A DNA stretch of 64,000 nucleotides from Spirochaetales bacterium (GTDB lineage: Bacteria; Spirochaetota; Spirochaetia; SZUA-6; RPPD01): positions 102,002 through 166,001 of the forward strand of contig JAFGGG010000006.1 of NCBI GenBank assembly GCA_016930675.1, in the 5' to 3' direction. Within the stretch, counting starts at the first letter, position 1; every line of letters begins with the position of its first letter. Below the pieces are notes generated by a model. It was not told where the DNA came from. It worked only from the letters and a program-made list of their open reading frames with translations, and made no database searches. This document shows positions 54,270 through 63,679 of this stretch, piece after piece. A program made the position numbers and the translations under genes.

Positions 54270-56735
54270 TTATACGTTGAAAATTATTGTAAAGCTTGTT
54301 CCGTTTTTTACGTGTAAGCTTACTTTTCCGTTCAATTGACCTTCTGTCAATAAGCTGACCAGCTCAAGCCCCAGGGTCCTGGTTTTGTGAATATTGAAAT
54401 CCTCGGGCATTCCCTTTCCATTATCGCTGATTATCAGTTCGCATTTTCGTTTTTCGATTCTAATTGAAATATATATCTTATCATCAACATGGGTAGAGCC
54501 TTTAGTATGATAGTTAAAGGCATGCTTAATGGAATTGGTAACCAATTCGTTTATTATTAATCCGCAGGGAATCGCCTTATCCACGCTTAACTGAATACTG
54601 TCGATATTCAATTCGACCTTGATCTTACCTTTTCTGTTAAACGTTGTGAGCAAAGTATTGACCAGAACAGTGATATATTCCTTTAGGTTGATATGAGCCA
54701 AATCCTTTGATTTATAGAGTTTCTCGTAAATAATTGACATTGATCTAATTCTGTTTTTTGCGGCGGTAAAGACATCAACAAACTTTTTTTGTTTGCTATA
54801 GCTGGATTGCAGATTTAACAGACTGGATATAATTTGCAGATTATTCTTTACTCTGTGGTGGATTTCCATGAGGAGGACATTTTTTTCTTTTAAGGAGCGC
54901 CGCAGATCAGCTGTTCTTTTGATGACCTCGGTTTCCAGATCCTGAGAGTATGTTAATTCTCTTTCCACGAGTTGAACGGTTTTTAAGGCTGTGCTGAGTT
55001 GGTTTGCTAAAATCTCATATAATGATTCTTCAAAATCGTTAATATGACTTAACAGTACAAAACCTATTTTTTCGTGTTCGAAATTTAACGGAAGAACAAT
55101 AAGGTTGAATTCGTCGATATGGTTATTAATTCCACCCGGCAGCAATTGTGGCGGCTTAAATGGCTTGTTTTTCAATGTTGGATTGTTGTTTAGGTTAAAA
55201 TAGGTAAGTACCTCCGCGGATTTGAATTCCTGATCTCTTAGTTTAACAATATAACAGCAGGTAAGGCCGGTTGACGATAGATTTTGCTTTATTCTGCTTT
55301 TAAACGCTTGTAATGAAAATGAGGTTATGATAATCCTTGAAAACAGATCTATCTGCCTTAACTGCTGGTAGATTCTTCGGTTTTTCCTGTTTAGAATTGA
55401 ATAATGGATTTCCGAGATTATCTCATACGTATAATTTTTTAACTGCTCTATGTTTTCAGCATGTTGATGTTGAAAAAAGCTTTTTTGCAGTAATTGAAAC
55501 GTAGTTTCAATGACATCGCGCCATGAAAGCACGGACTGCTTGTAGCTATAGGTTTCTATGAGCACTTTTTCCATTTCTGTAAAATAGCTGCTGAACTTTT
55601 TATTGACGGCCTGTGTAATGCATGTCGCGATTCTATCCGCCCATTCAATAATAATTTTACGCTTATTAAAATCGGAAAAGTTAAAACCTATTTCTGTTTG
55701 CAAAATTGCTTTTAAAAAATTTTTCATTGTCCGGTTTTGTTTATTAGCAGTCGGAATATTTTTTGTTGGAATTATGGAAGCAGCAGCACGAGAAACCCTC
55801 GACCGACAGCCGCACGATCTGCGAATAATAAGATTTACTTTTAATTGATTTGAAGCGATTTCTTTACCGTGCTTTATCCGGTGAACAATACTTTCCAAAC
55901 CTTGATAACCCAGCTTAAAGAGCGGTTGCGCGGCTGTTGTTAAAGAAGGGTAGCTTAACTGCCTTTCCGCGGTATTATCAAATCCAACCAGGATAAGGTC
56001 TTCAGGGATGCTGATATTACGGGCTTGCAACTCATCCAGTGCGTCATAGGCCATTAAATCGTTGGAAGCAATAACGGCATTAACTCTACATCCGGGTCTT
56101 TCGATAAAGTAACGCGCGGCTGTTTTACCCGTGCCTTCACAAAAATCGCCGTGGAAAACAAGTTCAGGTTGAAACGAAAGCTTATGATCTGCCAATGCTT
56201 TTTTATAGCCTTGGAATCTTAGCCTGGCTTCCATATTCTTGGTTGTATTGCCGCTGATGAAACCGATCTTTTTACAGTTATGGGTATTTATGAGATGTTC
56301 CGTAAGATCATACATGCCCTGGAAGTTGTCCACCTGGATACATGAAAAAGGTTTTATGGGAAGACCGATGCAGACAATCGGTAAAGGCTTAAATCTGGCT
56401 AAAAAAGCTGCCATTTCCTCGGGGGTAATAAAATTTGCTATGGGGCCGCTCAACACCAGTAATCCGTTCAATACGGACGGATCTATAAGGTTGAAAATAT
56501 AATTTCGGTAAATAGGAAAGACTGTGGGATTTTTTAATGAACCGCCGCAAAAGGTTAGGAGATTAGTATCATTTTCTTGTGCCGCCCGGACCACACCATT
56601 GAAGATTTGAACTTGATAGCGGTCGTATAAAAAATCAGTTAAAAATCCGATTGTTATTCGTGTTTTCGTCTTGTTTTTGTAATTTTTTATTGCTGTTTTA
56701 ATTTCGCGATCTCCTGTTGTACACATTTGTCGCAT
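54270..56735 (-). CDS. LacI-type sugar-binding histidine kinase (HisKA_2 type)
   Basis: An 821-residue protein with the same N-terminal LacI-like binding domain ([57 protein letters not shown]) and a helical linker, but a different transmitter: residues about 620-820 are HisKA_2/HATPase with [21 protein letters not shown] (phospho-His626 or 627), [15 protein letters not shown] and [11 protein letters not shown]. No receiver is attached. Coordinates use the first ATG, with a second Met at codon 4; either way the start overlaps the rnhA end by about 49 bases. Convergent with the other LacI kinase. Confidence 0.88.
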   Translation of the reverse strand: MRQMCTTGDREIKTAIKNYKNKTKTRITIGFLTDFLYDRYQVQIFNGVVRAAQENDTNLLTFCGGSLKNPTVFPIYRNYIFNLIDPSVLNGLLVLSGPIANFITPEEMAAFLARFKPLPIVCIGLPIKPFSCIQVDNFQGMYDLTEHLINTHNCKKIGFISGNTTKNMEARLRFQGYKKALADHKLSFQPELVFHGDFCEGTGKTAARYFIERPGCRVNAVIASNDLMAYDALDELQARNISIPEDLILVGFDNTAERQLSYPSLTTAAQPLFKLGYQGLESIVHRIKHGKEIASNQLKVNLIIRRSCGCRSRVSRAAASIIPTKNIPTANKQNRTMKNFLKAILQTEIGFNFSDFNKRKIIIEWADRIATCITQAVNKKFSSYFTEMEKVLIETYSYKQSVLSWRDVIETTFQLLQKSFFQHQHAENIEQLKNYTYEIISEIHYSILNRKNRRIYQQLRQIDLFSRIIITSFSLQAFKSRIKQNLSSTGLTCCYIVKLRDQEFKSAEVLTYFNLNNNPTLKNKPFKPPQLLPGGINNHIDEFNLIVLPLNFEHEKIGFVLLSHINDFEESLYEILANQLSTALKTVQLVERELTYSQDLETEVIKRTADLRRSLKEKNVLLMEIHHRVKNNLQIISSLLNLQSSYSKQKKFVDVFTAAKNRIRSMSIIYEKLYKSKDLAHINLKEYITVLVNTLLTTFNRKGKIKVELNIDSIQLSVDKAIPCGLIINELVTNSIKHAFNYHTKGSTHVDDKIYISIRIEKRKCELIISDNGKGMPEDFNIHKTRTLGLELVSLLTEGQLNGKVSLHVKNGTSFTIIFNV

Positions 56736-57142
56736 GCATTATTGTATTGGTTATCAGCGTGGCCTTTTACCCAGTGCCAGGTGATGGGCTGATTTTTTGT
56801 CAGTGTCAACAGCTCCTGCCAAAGTTGTTTGTTTTTTACGGGCTGTCCCGCGGAGTTGCGCCAACCTTTTTTAAGCCAGTTTTGAATCCATTGCGAAATG
56901 CCTTTCTGCACATACTGAGAGTCGGTATAAATTTCGATACCTGAGTACTCCTTAGTCTTGAGAAACGATATCTGTTTTAAGGCGTTGATAACTGCTGTCA
57001 GCTCCATGCGATTGTTGGTTGTGTATGTATCACTGCCTGATAGCTTAATTTTCTCAGCATCATAGAGCAAAAGGGCTGCCCAGGCTCCGGGACCTGGATT
57101 TCCCGAACACCCTCCGTCCGTATATATTTTCAGTTTGGGCAT
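56687..57142 (-). CDS. rnhA: Ribonuclease HI
   Basis: Cleaves RNA in RNA-DNA hybrids. It has 151 residues, the normal length. The catalytic acids are Asp9 (YTDGG), Glu47 (NRMELTA) and Asp74 (YTDSQYV), with a fourth Asp in the C-terminal [14 protein letters not shown] stretch. The start has AAGGAGA upstream. Its 3' end overlaps the HisKA_2 kinase gene by 49 bases, so rnhA and the kinase are probably one transcript. Confidence 0.95.
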   Translation of the reverse strand: MPKLKIYTDGGCSGNPGPGAWAALLLYDAEKIKLSGSDTYTTNNRMELTAVINALKQISFLKTKEYSGIEIYTDSQYVQKGISQWIQNWLKKGWRNSAGQPVKNKQLWQELLTLTKNQPITWHWVKGHADNQYNNACDKCVQQEIAKLKQQ

Positions 57143-57197
57143 ATTTTCTCCTTGATTGTGCCGCTTCTTATACAGCGAACGTAAATACCTCGGTTTA

Positions 57198-57218
57198 TAG
57201 TATAATACTACTATACTA
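57198..57218. promoter_or_regulatory. Inverted repeats upstream of rnhA
   Basis: TAGTATA and TATACTA are separated by seven bases, and AGTAT-A-ATACT (57199-57209) is a second perfect palindrome inside. It lies about 55 bases before the rnhA start, where a promoter is expected. Could be an operator for the rnhA-kinase unit; no protein partner is known. Confidence 0.35.
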
Positions 57219-57303
57219 AAATTTAAAATATTTTAATAAGGAATTACCTTAAATAATTTTGAGATCTTGACTGAATATGATAATATGCTATTATTTACTA
57301 ACG

Positions 57304-57332
57304 AAAAAACCACCGACAGCCTTGCCGGCGGT
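57304..57332 (-). terminator. Factor-independent terminator, minus strand
   Basis: Read on the minus strand the RNA forms a 10-base stem (ACCGCCGGCA with TGTCGGTGGT, two G-U pairs) with an AGGC loop, directly followed by a run of six T. It is a terminator by structure. It lies upstream of rnhA, between divergent genes, so it would stop antisense transcription or act as a leader terminator for rnhA. Confidence 0.6.
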
Positions 57333-57339
57333 GTGTTGA

Positions 57340-57369
57340 TTGACATTTTTTTATAGTCGGATTTAAAAT
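57340..57369 (+). promoter_or_regulatory. Promoter of the 57387 gene
   Basis: TTGACA at 57340-57345, an 18-base spacer and TAAAAT at 57364-57369. Predicted start near 57376, with GAGGAG before the ATG at 57387. The leader is very short. Confidence 0.55.
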
Positions 57370-57386
57370 AATAGAGGAGATGAAAT

Positions 57387-58280
57387 ATGAAAAAATATAT
57401 TGCTCTTTTTTGGATCTGTTTTATTGTTAGTGCTGTGTTCGCGGATGTAAATCAAACCTGCGTGCAAGCTGATACTTTGGATGAAAATGGCGAATTTGCA
57501 GCGGAAAAAAATCTTTTAATAGAATGGGTTTCAAAAACAGCGGATCCCACGCAAAGGGCGGAACTTTATTGGCGTTTAGCCCGCACGTGCCTGAACTTGG
57601 GTGAAGACGACAAGACCAGGGGCGTGAATACCGACAGTGTGCTTGCATTATTTAAGGTCGGTGAGCGTTATGCGGATTTGGCTATTGAAAACGATCCGCA
57701 AAATCCGGAAGGATATTTTTGGAAAGCTGCCAGTATAGGATCATGGGGACAAACAAAGGGCATTCTGGAATCGCTTGGTAACGCCGAACCCATGAAAAAT
57801 CATCTGGAACAGGCTCTCTGGAGAGACGCCGACCATGCCGATTCTTATTTCGTGCTGTGTCAACTTTATACCGCATTACCCGGCTGGCCGATCTCGTTCG
57901 GTAATATTGATTACGCCGTGTCGTTCGGAAGAAAAGCAGTGTTTTTACATGAAAAGGAACTTGCGGCAGGTGTACAGTCCAAACCAGAGTACGGATATTA
58001 TATCCATTTAGCTTCCGCGTTATGGAACCGCAACTGGGATACGAATAAACGGTATAATGAAAAATCAAATATGTTAAGAGAATACACCGCCAAATCAAAT
58101 CCTGTGGAAAAGAATGCATTCTTTGAATGCAAGATCAGTCTGAAACCAATGTCGGACCGTGAAGAGGCCAGGCAGATTATACAGTGGGTAATAAGCGAGA
58201 TTGAAAAGATTCCGAATAAAAATTACTTTCAGAAAAAGGACCTCAGAGAGGCAAGAAAGTTTTCAAACCAGTGGCAATGA
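57387..58280 (+). CDS. Exported TPR-like protein, unknown function
   Basis: A 297-residue protein with a signal peptide (MKKYIALFWICFIVSAVFA, then DVN). The mature part is helical, with TPR-like units: RAELYWRLARTCLNLGE, VGERYADLAIENDPQNPEGYFWKAASIG, HADSYFVLCQLYTALPGWP and YYIHLASALWNRNW. The pattern resembles RMD1/FIS1-type TPR folds. No catalytic motif is seen. Preceded by GAGGAG. It stands alone between rnhA and the divergent/convergent lipoprotein gene. Confidence 0.65.
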   Translation: MKKYIALFWICFIVSAVFADVNQTCVQADTLDENGEFAAEKNLLIEWVSKTADPTQRAELYWRLARTCLNLGEDDKTRGVNTDSVLALFKVGERYADLAIENDPQNPEGYFWKAASIGSWGQTKGILESLGNAEPMKNHLEQALWRDADHADSYFVLCQLYTALPGWPISFGNIDYAVSFGRKAVFLHEKELAAGVQSKPEYGYYIHLASALWNRNWDTNKRYNEKSNMLREYTAKSNPVEKNAFFECKISLKPMSDREEARQIIQWVISEIEKIPNKNYFQKKDLREARKFSNQWQ

Positions 58281-58339
58281 TTTTTAAACTGAATACAAAA
58301 GACTTTTCAGGTCAGGTATCCAGAAGCATGATATGCAAC

Positions 58340-59533
58340 TCAATAACTATCTACTCGTAATGCTGCTAACATATTTTTGTACTGAGGTTTTTTCATTTCG
58401 TTTATCAACAGAAAATAATCTTTACGCATGAGGTCTATACCGTAATTGTTAATCATAAAATGATCGTCTCTGATTACGGTACTGAACCCTTTTTGATTCA
58501 GATAGCCGACAAGATTTTCACATCGCTTATCTATCATGTTAATAAGATCACCAAACTTGTCATCGATCATGGTAAAAGCGATTCGGTATGGTTTATTATC
58601 CAAAATATCATCATAGATATCGGAGTTCAGTTGTTGCGCGTGCAGGAGGTATGTTAAAATATAATACTTGAATTCCGCATAGGCATTATATGAACCCATA
58701 AGGTTACCAATGTAACCAAACCATGTTTCTTTTGTTTGTTCCAATTTATCTCTAAAAAAGGGATATATATTATAAGAAAAAAGACACCCCTGATAATAAG
58801 CATTGAATTCATCAAGAAAGCCGTAAATGCCCGAATCAAAGTAATCCGGTTGTTCCGCTTCATTATTGGGGCCGGGGTAGATGTATGTACCAAATCTATG
58901 CGTCCTCAAGTGTTCGGGGATCGTCTTTCTTAACTCGGCGGCGTAAAATAAATTTGTATAATCACACTCTACGAGAATGGTTATTTCCCTGTTTATATAA
59001 AAACTATACACAGGGCCCTTTTTTGCATATCGTACATACTGTAATTCCTTGTCTTTAAACTCAATATAATCCTGTATGATTCTGTAGAAATAGCTGTGAG
59101 TATAAAAATGATTGATTTCATGAATAGCGGTATCCATGCCATCCAGCTGCCGGATGATATCATCGTTTCTGATATATTTTTCCCAGTCTGGGGAATTTAC
59201 AGGGACCGGAATTTTGCCCAGCATCATATAAGTTGAATATCGCGTTTTTCCGCTGCTCCTTTGAATGGGAAGATCTATCATTCTTTTAAGAATATAATAA
59301 CCTTGCGGATGATATTCCCAGACAATTGCTAAAAGCGGATTGTCGGGCTTTTTTGCGTTTGCTTCATTCTCAAATGTGATCCGGTAGGGGATATTATGTG
59401 TAATTGCCATGATTTCTTCACAATAGTTATAGATATCACTTTCAGAGGTGCTGTTATTGACCGAAGAAGAGCCTATACATGCATAAAAAAAAAGCACAGT
59501 ACCGTATATAATCCAGACGATTATTTTTTTCAT
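58340..59533 (-). CDS. Lipoprotein with HEXXH motif, putative zinc metallopeptidase
   Basis: A 397-residue protein. The N-terminus MKKIIVWIIYGTVLFFYAC is a lipobox-type signal peptide with Cys19. The motif TAIHEINHFYTH gives HEXXH with His138, Glu139, His142, and His146 close by; Glu241 in FLDEFNAYYQG about 100 residues later could be the third zinc ligand, as in gluzincins. The rest is rich in Tyr and Phe with no other family marker. No recognised family, so the protease reading is inference. It is a single gene; its 5' region has no clear promoter. Confidence 0.55.
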   Translation of the reverse strand: MKKIIVWIIYGTVLFFYACIGSSSVNNSTSESDIYNYCEEIMAITHNIPYRITFENEANAKKPDNPLLAIVWEYHPQGYYILKRMIDLPIQRSSGKTRYSTYMMLGKIPVPVNSPDWEKYIRNDDIIRQLDGMDTAIHEINHFYTHSYFYRIIQDYIEFKDKELQYVRYAKKGPVYSFYINREITILVECDYTNLFYAAELRKTIPEHLRTHRFGTYIYPGPNNEAEQPDYFDSGIYGFLDEFNAYYQGCLFSYNIYPFFRDKLEQTKETWFGYIGNLMGSYNAYAEFKYYILTYLLHAQQLNSDIYDDILDNKPYRIAFTMIDDKFGDLINMIDKRCENLVGYLNQKGFSTVIRDDHFMINNYGIDLMRKDYFLLINEMKKPQYKNMLAALRVDSY

Positions 59534-59638
59534 GTTTTTAACATAGTATTAATATATGCATTTTTATTCAAAAAGGTAAAGTCAATTTGAATTATGTATT
59601 TTAAAGGCGCTTAAATTGACTATAAATAATGTATTGTA

Positions 59639-60427
59639 TCAATACCGATTGTAGATTATGGCATAACGAAATCTGACAACCGGATTACTCCACATGTTTT
59701 TGACATTATAGCGTAATGGGTTTACAATAATGGCCGCTAGCCTGCAAATGTGATCATAGTCCAGCTTGATAAAAGGTTTATTAAAGTGATACCACGCGGC
59801 CGCTCCGATACCGTACACACCTTCACCCCATTCGATGGAATTCAAGTAAAGCTCCAGAATGCGCTGTTTGCTTAAGATGAAATCCATAGTAAGGGCAATA
59901 AGTACTTCGGTATATTTTCTCAGATAATTTTTATTAGGCACAAGGAAAAGGGTGCGTGCCAGCTGCTGGGTAATGGTACTTCCTCCAAGTACAATCTGCC
60001 CGTATTTTTTATTTACGCTGTACGCATATTGCATGGCCTCAATGTCTATGCCGTTATGCTTATAGAAGTTTGCATCTTCCAGGCGAATGAACATGCTCTG
60101 CACATGGTCCGGGATTTTGCATAAAGGGATGTATTCCGCCTTACGCGGCAGATACCAATTGTTGGTCATCCGGTATAAGAGAAATGAAGTCACGGGCGGA
60201 TTTAAAAATGAGTACATAAGGCTGCATGTTGAAGCCCCCGCCAGTACTGCAATATGAAAAAGCAGAAGCATGGCCAAAGCAAGGTGGAGAAATTTACCCA
60301 GCAGGAAAGACAGCCGCTGTTTAGCGCTGTGCTGCGGCAAACGGATAAGCTCTCTGCGGTCGAGTATTATTTTACGCTTTTTCTTCTTACTTGAGATTTT
60401 TGTGAATCTGTATGATTGTTTGGCCAT
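59639..60427 (-). CDS. mtgA: Monofunctional peptidoglycan glycosyltransferase (GT51)
   Basis: Polymerises lipid II into glycan strands. It has 262 residues: a basic cytoplasmic N-terminus, one membrane helix (about 45-68) and the GT51 domain. The catalytic Glu117 is in RLEDANFYKHNG, GGSTITQQLARTLF is at 148-161, and the second Glu192 in RILELYLNSIEWGEGVYGIGAAA. No transpeptidase domain follows. The predicted promoter lies within a few bases of the ATG, so the message may be leaderless. Confidence 0.93.
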   Translation of the reverse strand: MAKQSYRFTKISSKKKKRKIILDRRELIRLPQHSAKQRLSFLLGKFLHLALAMLLLFHIAVLAGASTCSLMYSFLNPPVTSFLLYRMTNNWYLPRKAEYIPLCKIPDHVQSMFIRLEDANFYKHNGIDIEAMQYAYSVNKKYGQIVLGGSTITQQLARTLFLVPNKNYLRKYTEVLIALTMDFILSKQRILELYLNSIEWGEGVYGIGAAAWYHFNKPFIKLDYDHICRLAAIIVNPLRYNVKNMWSNPVVRFRYAIIYNRY

Positions 60428-60438
60428 ATGTTAAGGTT

Positions 60439-60468
60439 ACTATAGCGTAAACTGTCAAAAAAAGTCAA
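60439..60468 (-). promoter_or_regulatory. Promoter of mtgA
   Basis: On the minus strand TTGACT (60468-60463), an 18-base spacer and TATAGT (60444-60439). The predicted start near 60432 is only about five bases before the mtgA ATG, and no ribosome binding site is visible. Confidence 0.5.
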
Positions 60469-60498
60469 ACATTGCGCCTCCGGAATCATTTTTTTTTG

Positions 60499-60527
60499 TT
60501 GACTGATTCGTTAAATTCTCCTATACT
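60499..60527 (+). promoter_or_regulatory. Promoter of the AAA ATPase gene
   Basis: TTGACT at 60499-60504, a 17-base spacer and TATACT at 60522-60527. Start near 60534; GGGAGGGG (60541-60548) precedes the ATG at 60553. Confidence 0.65.
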
Positions 60528-60552
60528 TTTTTAAAAGCCCTGGGAGGGGAAT

Positions 60553-62313
60553 ATGGCAGAACAACTCATCCTAAAAAATCTTCCTTTTATAAAGATTTTA
60601 CCGTATTGGGCACAGGAACTCTCTTATAAATACTGTTCGCAGACAGCCAATCTTTACATCATTCACGGTAATATAAGAGACTTTTTGCCCCATAAAATGA
60701 AGGAAGGTGAATTCAACTTTGTAAAAATCCAGGATTATGTTGCGGATGTGCTCTTCGGTAATCGCGATATAATCGTTTTTTATGACCGCTCTTCGGGCGT
60801 GAGTTTTTGCACACGCGATATGGAAGCGGATTACCTGCAGGCCATGAAGCTCCGGGAACCCGAACTCGCGGATCAGGAAATACTCTCAACGGATCCTTAT
60901 AAAGCCTTCCGCAGTTTGGAAGCTTATTTCCAGCAAAGCATCCCGTTCAACAAGCGTATTGTGCTGATTGTGGATTACGCTGAAACCGTTGTGCCCAATA
61001 CCGATATGGCGCGCTATACCGACGAAGACCGCTACTGCCTGGTCACCCTCAACCGCTGGGCCAATGACCCGATCTTCACCCAAGGTGATGTGTCGATAAT
61101 CCTGCTCACTGAAAATCTGGCTGACATCACTCCCCGGCTGGTACGTTCACCCTCGTCCATAAAAGTGAATATTCCTATTCCCGACGAGAAGGTAAGGGAA
61201 AGTTTTCTCGGTTTTTTGGACCGGGAAGAGAAGATCCTTCTGGAAGACGGGCTTACTATCGCGGAAGTGGCCAAAATCACCAGCGGTCTTAACCTGATCA
61301 ATCTTAATCAGCTTGTGGCTGAATCATACCAGGAAGGCCGCACCTTGTGCATGGATTATCTGCGCAAAAAGAAGAAAGAAATAATCGAAGCAGAGGCCAT
61401 CGGTTTGCTGGAGTTTATTGAGTGCGAACACGATCTGTCTATGGTTTCCGGGCATGATTTTGTGAAGAAGCGCTTTAAAAACGCGGCACGGGCCATCAGA
61501 CAGGGACGGCTGGATGTTATGCCCATGGGGTATCTTATCTCCGGACCGGTGGGTACGGGCAAGTCCTTTATGGTAACCGCCTTCGCGGGAGAGATAGGAA
61601 TTCCCATCGTCAAGTTCCGTAATTTCCGGTCTAAGTGGCAGGGAGTTACCGAAGCTAATCTGGAAAAAGTGCTCAATATCTGCAAAGCCATGGCGCCGGT
61701 GGGAGTGATGATCGATGAAGCGGACGCCTTTTTGGGAAACAGAAATCAGGAGGGAGATTCGGGTACCAGCAACCGGATTTTCGCCCAGATTGCCTCTTTT
61801 ATGGGTAATACCGAATACAGGGGCAAGATCATCTGGTTTTTGATAACCTGCCGGCCTGATATCCTGCCCATCGACCTGAAACGCCAGGGCAGGGCCGAAG
61901 AACATCTGGCATTGTTCTACCCTGAAACAATCTTGGAAAAAAAGCATCTGTTTGAAACATTGATACGCAAACTCAAGCTAAAAATAGAAAGGGTTAATGT
62001 AATCGACCTGTTTAGAAAATACCACTTTGATTTTTCCGGCGCTGATCTTGAATCCGTGCTTATAAGGGCGAAATTCCTTTCCGCCATGAATGACCATGAT
62101 ATTATCACCAGGGATGATCTGGAACAGACCATACGTGATTTTGTTCCGCCTTCTTATCCCTACGAGATCGAGCTGCAGAATTTGGTCGCGGTACTGGAGT
62201 GCACAAGCAGGGAGATGCTTCCCAGACGTTTCCAGAATTTGAACAGGGACAGGCTGGTGGAAGATATCAAACAGCTTAAAATGCTGGTCGGTGAACGGGA
62301 GATGCCCGCGTAG
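60553..62313 (+). CDS. Two-module AAA ATPase, first module degenerate
   Basis: A 586-residue soluble protein. The second module (about 290-530) is a complete AAA domain: GPVGTGKS P-loop (331-338), VGVMIDEADAFLG Walker B (about 384-396), LITCRPDILP sensor 1 and RQGRAEEHL with the Arg-finger-like Arg. The N-terminal module (about 40-260) has the same architecture (RIVLIVDYAETVV as Walker B; VSIILLTENLADITPRLV as sensor 1) but no P-loop. Such pairs occur in p97/NSF-like remodellers. No substrate domain is recognised. Followed by the FemAB/GNAT gene after 66 bases. Confidence 0.85.
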   Translation: MAEQLILKNLPFIKILPYWAQELSYKYCSQTANLYIIHGNIRDFLPHKMKEGEFNFVKIQDYVADVLFGNRDIIVFYDRSSGVSFCTRDMEADYLQAMKLREPELADQEILSTDPYKAFRSLEAYFQQSIPFNKRIVLIVDYAETVVPNTDMARYTDEDRYCLVTLNRWANDPIFTQGDVSIILLTENLADITPRLVRSPSSIKVNIPIPDEKVRESFLGFLDREEKILLEDGLTIAEVAKITSGLNLINLNQLVAESYQEGRTLCMDYLRKKKKEIIEAEAIGLLEFIECEHDLSMVSGHDFVKKRFKNAARAIRQGRLDVMPMGYLISGPVGTGKSFMVTAFAGEIGIPIVKFRNFRSKWQGVTEANLEKVLNICKAMAPVGVMIDEADAFLGNRNQEGDSGTSNRIFAQIASFMGNTEYRGKIIWFLITCRPDILPIDLKRQGRAEEHLALFYPETILEKKHLFETLIRKLKLKIERVNVIDLFRKYHFDFSGADLESVLIRAKFLSAMNDHDIITRDDLEQTIRDFVPPSYPYEIELQNLVAVLECTSREMLPRRFQNLNRDRLVEDIKQLKMLVGEREMPA

Positions 62314-62379
62314 CGGATTATTAATCTTACTTGCAGGTTGTCCTCATCAACATAAAAGCATTATATTTTACTAGACTCA

Positions 62380-63564
62380 ATGAACAAAAAGGCCGCCGGT
62401 AACATCACTATCAAATGGATTTATTCAATTGCTAAAATCCCCAAGCAGATGTGGAACGAACTGGCGCTGCCGCTCACCACACCCTTTTTGGAATGGGAAT
62501 GGCTTTATCTGCTGGAAGAGTCGGGAAGTACCTGCCCTCAGACGGGCTGGATGCCGGCCCATCTCACGCTGTGGAGAGAGGACAGGCTTATCGCGGCCGC
62601 GGCATTCTATATAAAATCTCACAGTGAGGGGGAGTTTGTATTCGATTATATATGGGCGCAGGCCGCGCGTCAGCTCGGTATCAACTATTATCCAAAACTG
62701 GTGGGCATGAGCCCCGCCACGCCGGTGCCCGGTTACCGTTTTTTAATCGCTCAAAATGAAAATGAAAAAGAACTAACCAGACTCATGCTGCAACACATCG
62801 ATCGGTTTTGCGCTGATCAGAATTTATCCGGAGTACACTTTCTGTATACTGATCTTGATTGGTGTAAACGGATTTTACATTACGGGTACATGAGCTGGCT
62901 GCACCAGGTATATGAATGGCGGAATCGGGAGTTTACGGATTTTTCCGATTATCTCATGTCATTTAATAAAAATCAGCGGCACAATATCAGGCGTGAACGC
63001 AAGAAGCTGAGCCGGCAGGGCATCACCATAAAACCCATAGCGGGAAAACAGGCGCAGCGCCTTGTTTTTGAACGAATGCATGATTTTTACGCGCACACCA
63101 ACTACAAATACGGGCCCTGGGGCTGTAAATATCTGACCAGAGATTTTTTTTTGGGTTTGCATGAAATATACAATGAACGCGTGGTATTTATGGCCGCCTA
63201 CCCGGAGTATGATCGGAGCGAGCCGCTTGCCCTGGCCATGTTTTTCAGAAAAAACAGCTCCCTTTACGGCCGTTATTGGGGAAGCACGGAAATGATCGAT
63301 TCACTGCATTTTAATACCTGTTATTACGCTCCTATCGAGTGGTCGATCGGACAGGGCATTTCACGTTTCGATCCGGGGGTTGGCTCTGATCATAAAGCGC
63401 GTCGGGGATTCGAAGCTTTCGGCAATTACAGCCTGCACCGCTTTTTCAACAGCACCTTGACTCTCCTTATGCGCAGCAATATGAAACGCATAAATTTACT
63501 TGAACAGGAAAATATCGACAACCTCAACTCCATGCTCCCCGTAAACAGTACCGGCTTCGGATAG
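62380..63564 (+). CDS. GNAT/FemAB-like acyl- or aminoacyltransferase (PF04339 type)
   Basis: A 394-residue protein of the peptidogalycan biosynthesis/FemAB-like family, two GNAT modules. The N-terminal module reads FLEWEWLYLLEESGSTCPQTGWMPAHLTLW; the second has FNKNQRHNIRRERKKLSRQGI, MHDFYAHTNYKYGPWGCKYLTRDFF and GVGSDHKARRGFEAFGNYSLHRFF. No membrane segment is seen. Members are thought to add amino acids or acyl groups to peptidoglycan or lipids; the substrate is not known. Start ATG at 62380 without a strong ribosome binding site, downstream of the AAA gene and probably in the same transcript. Confidence 0.85.
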   Translation: MNKKAAGNITIKWIYSIAKIPKQMWNELALPLTTPFLEWEWLYLLEESGSTCPQTGWMPAHLTLWREDRLIAAAAFYIKSHSEGEFVFDYIWAQAARQLGINYYPKLVGMSPATPVPGYRFLIAQNENEKELTRLMLQHIDRFCADQNLSGVHFLYTDLDWCKRILHYGYMSWLHQVYEWRNREFTDFSDYLMSFNKNQRHNIRRERKKLSRQGITIKPIAGKQAQRLVFERMHDFYAHTNYKYGPWGCKYLTRDFFLGLHEIYNERVVFMAAYPEYDRSEPLALAMFFRKNSSLYGRYWGSTEMIDSLHFNTCYYAPIEWSIGQGISRFDPGVGSDHKARRGFEAFGNYSLHRFFNSTLTLLMRSNMKRINLLEQENIDNLNSMLPVNSTGFG

Positions 63565-63679
63565 ATTACAGATTCTTTACAAATCTATATAACAACGGAA
63601 TATAATTTGTCACCAGACTTAAAAACAATGCCCGATGTACAGTAGTGGTATTTACCTTACAGTACCCGACTTGTAGGCT

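Noticed and set aside
54259..54270. AGTATGCATACT palindrome between the two kinases
   Set aside because: Short, no T-run, overlaps the kinase stop codon; a chance palindrome is likely, so it is not listed as a terminator.
63674..63676. TAG read-through or pyrrolysine-type codon in the nuclease-like gene
   Set aside because: No sign of read-through context and the upstream segment does not restore the DGDT motif; truncation is simpler.
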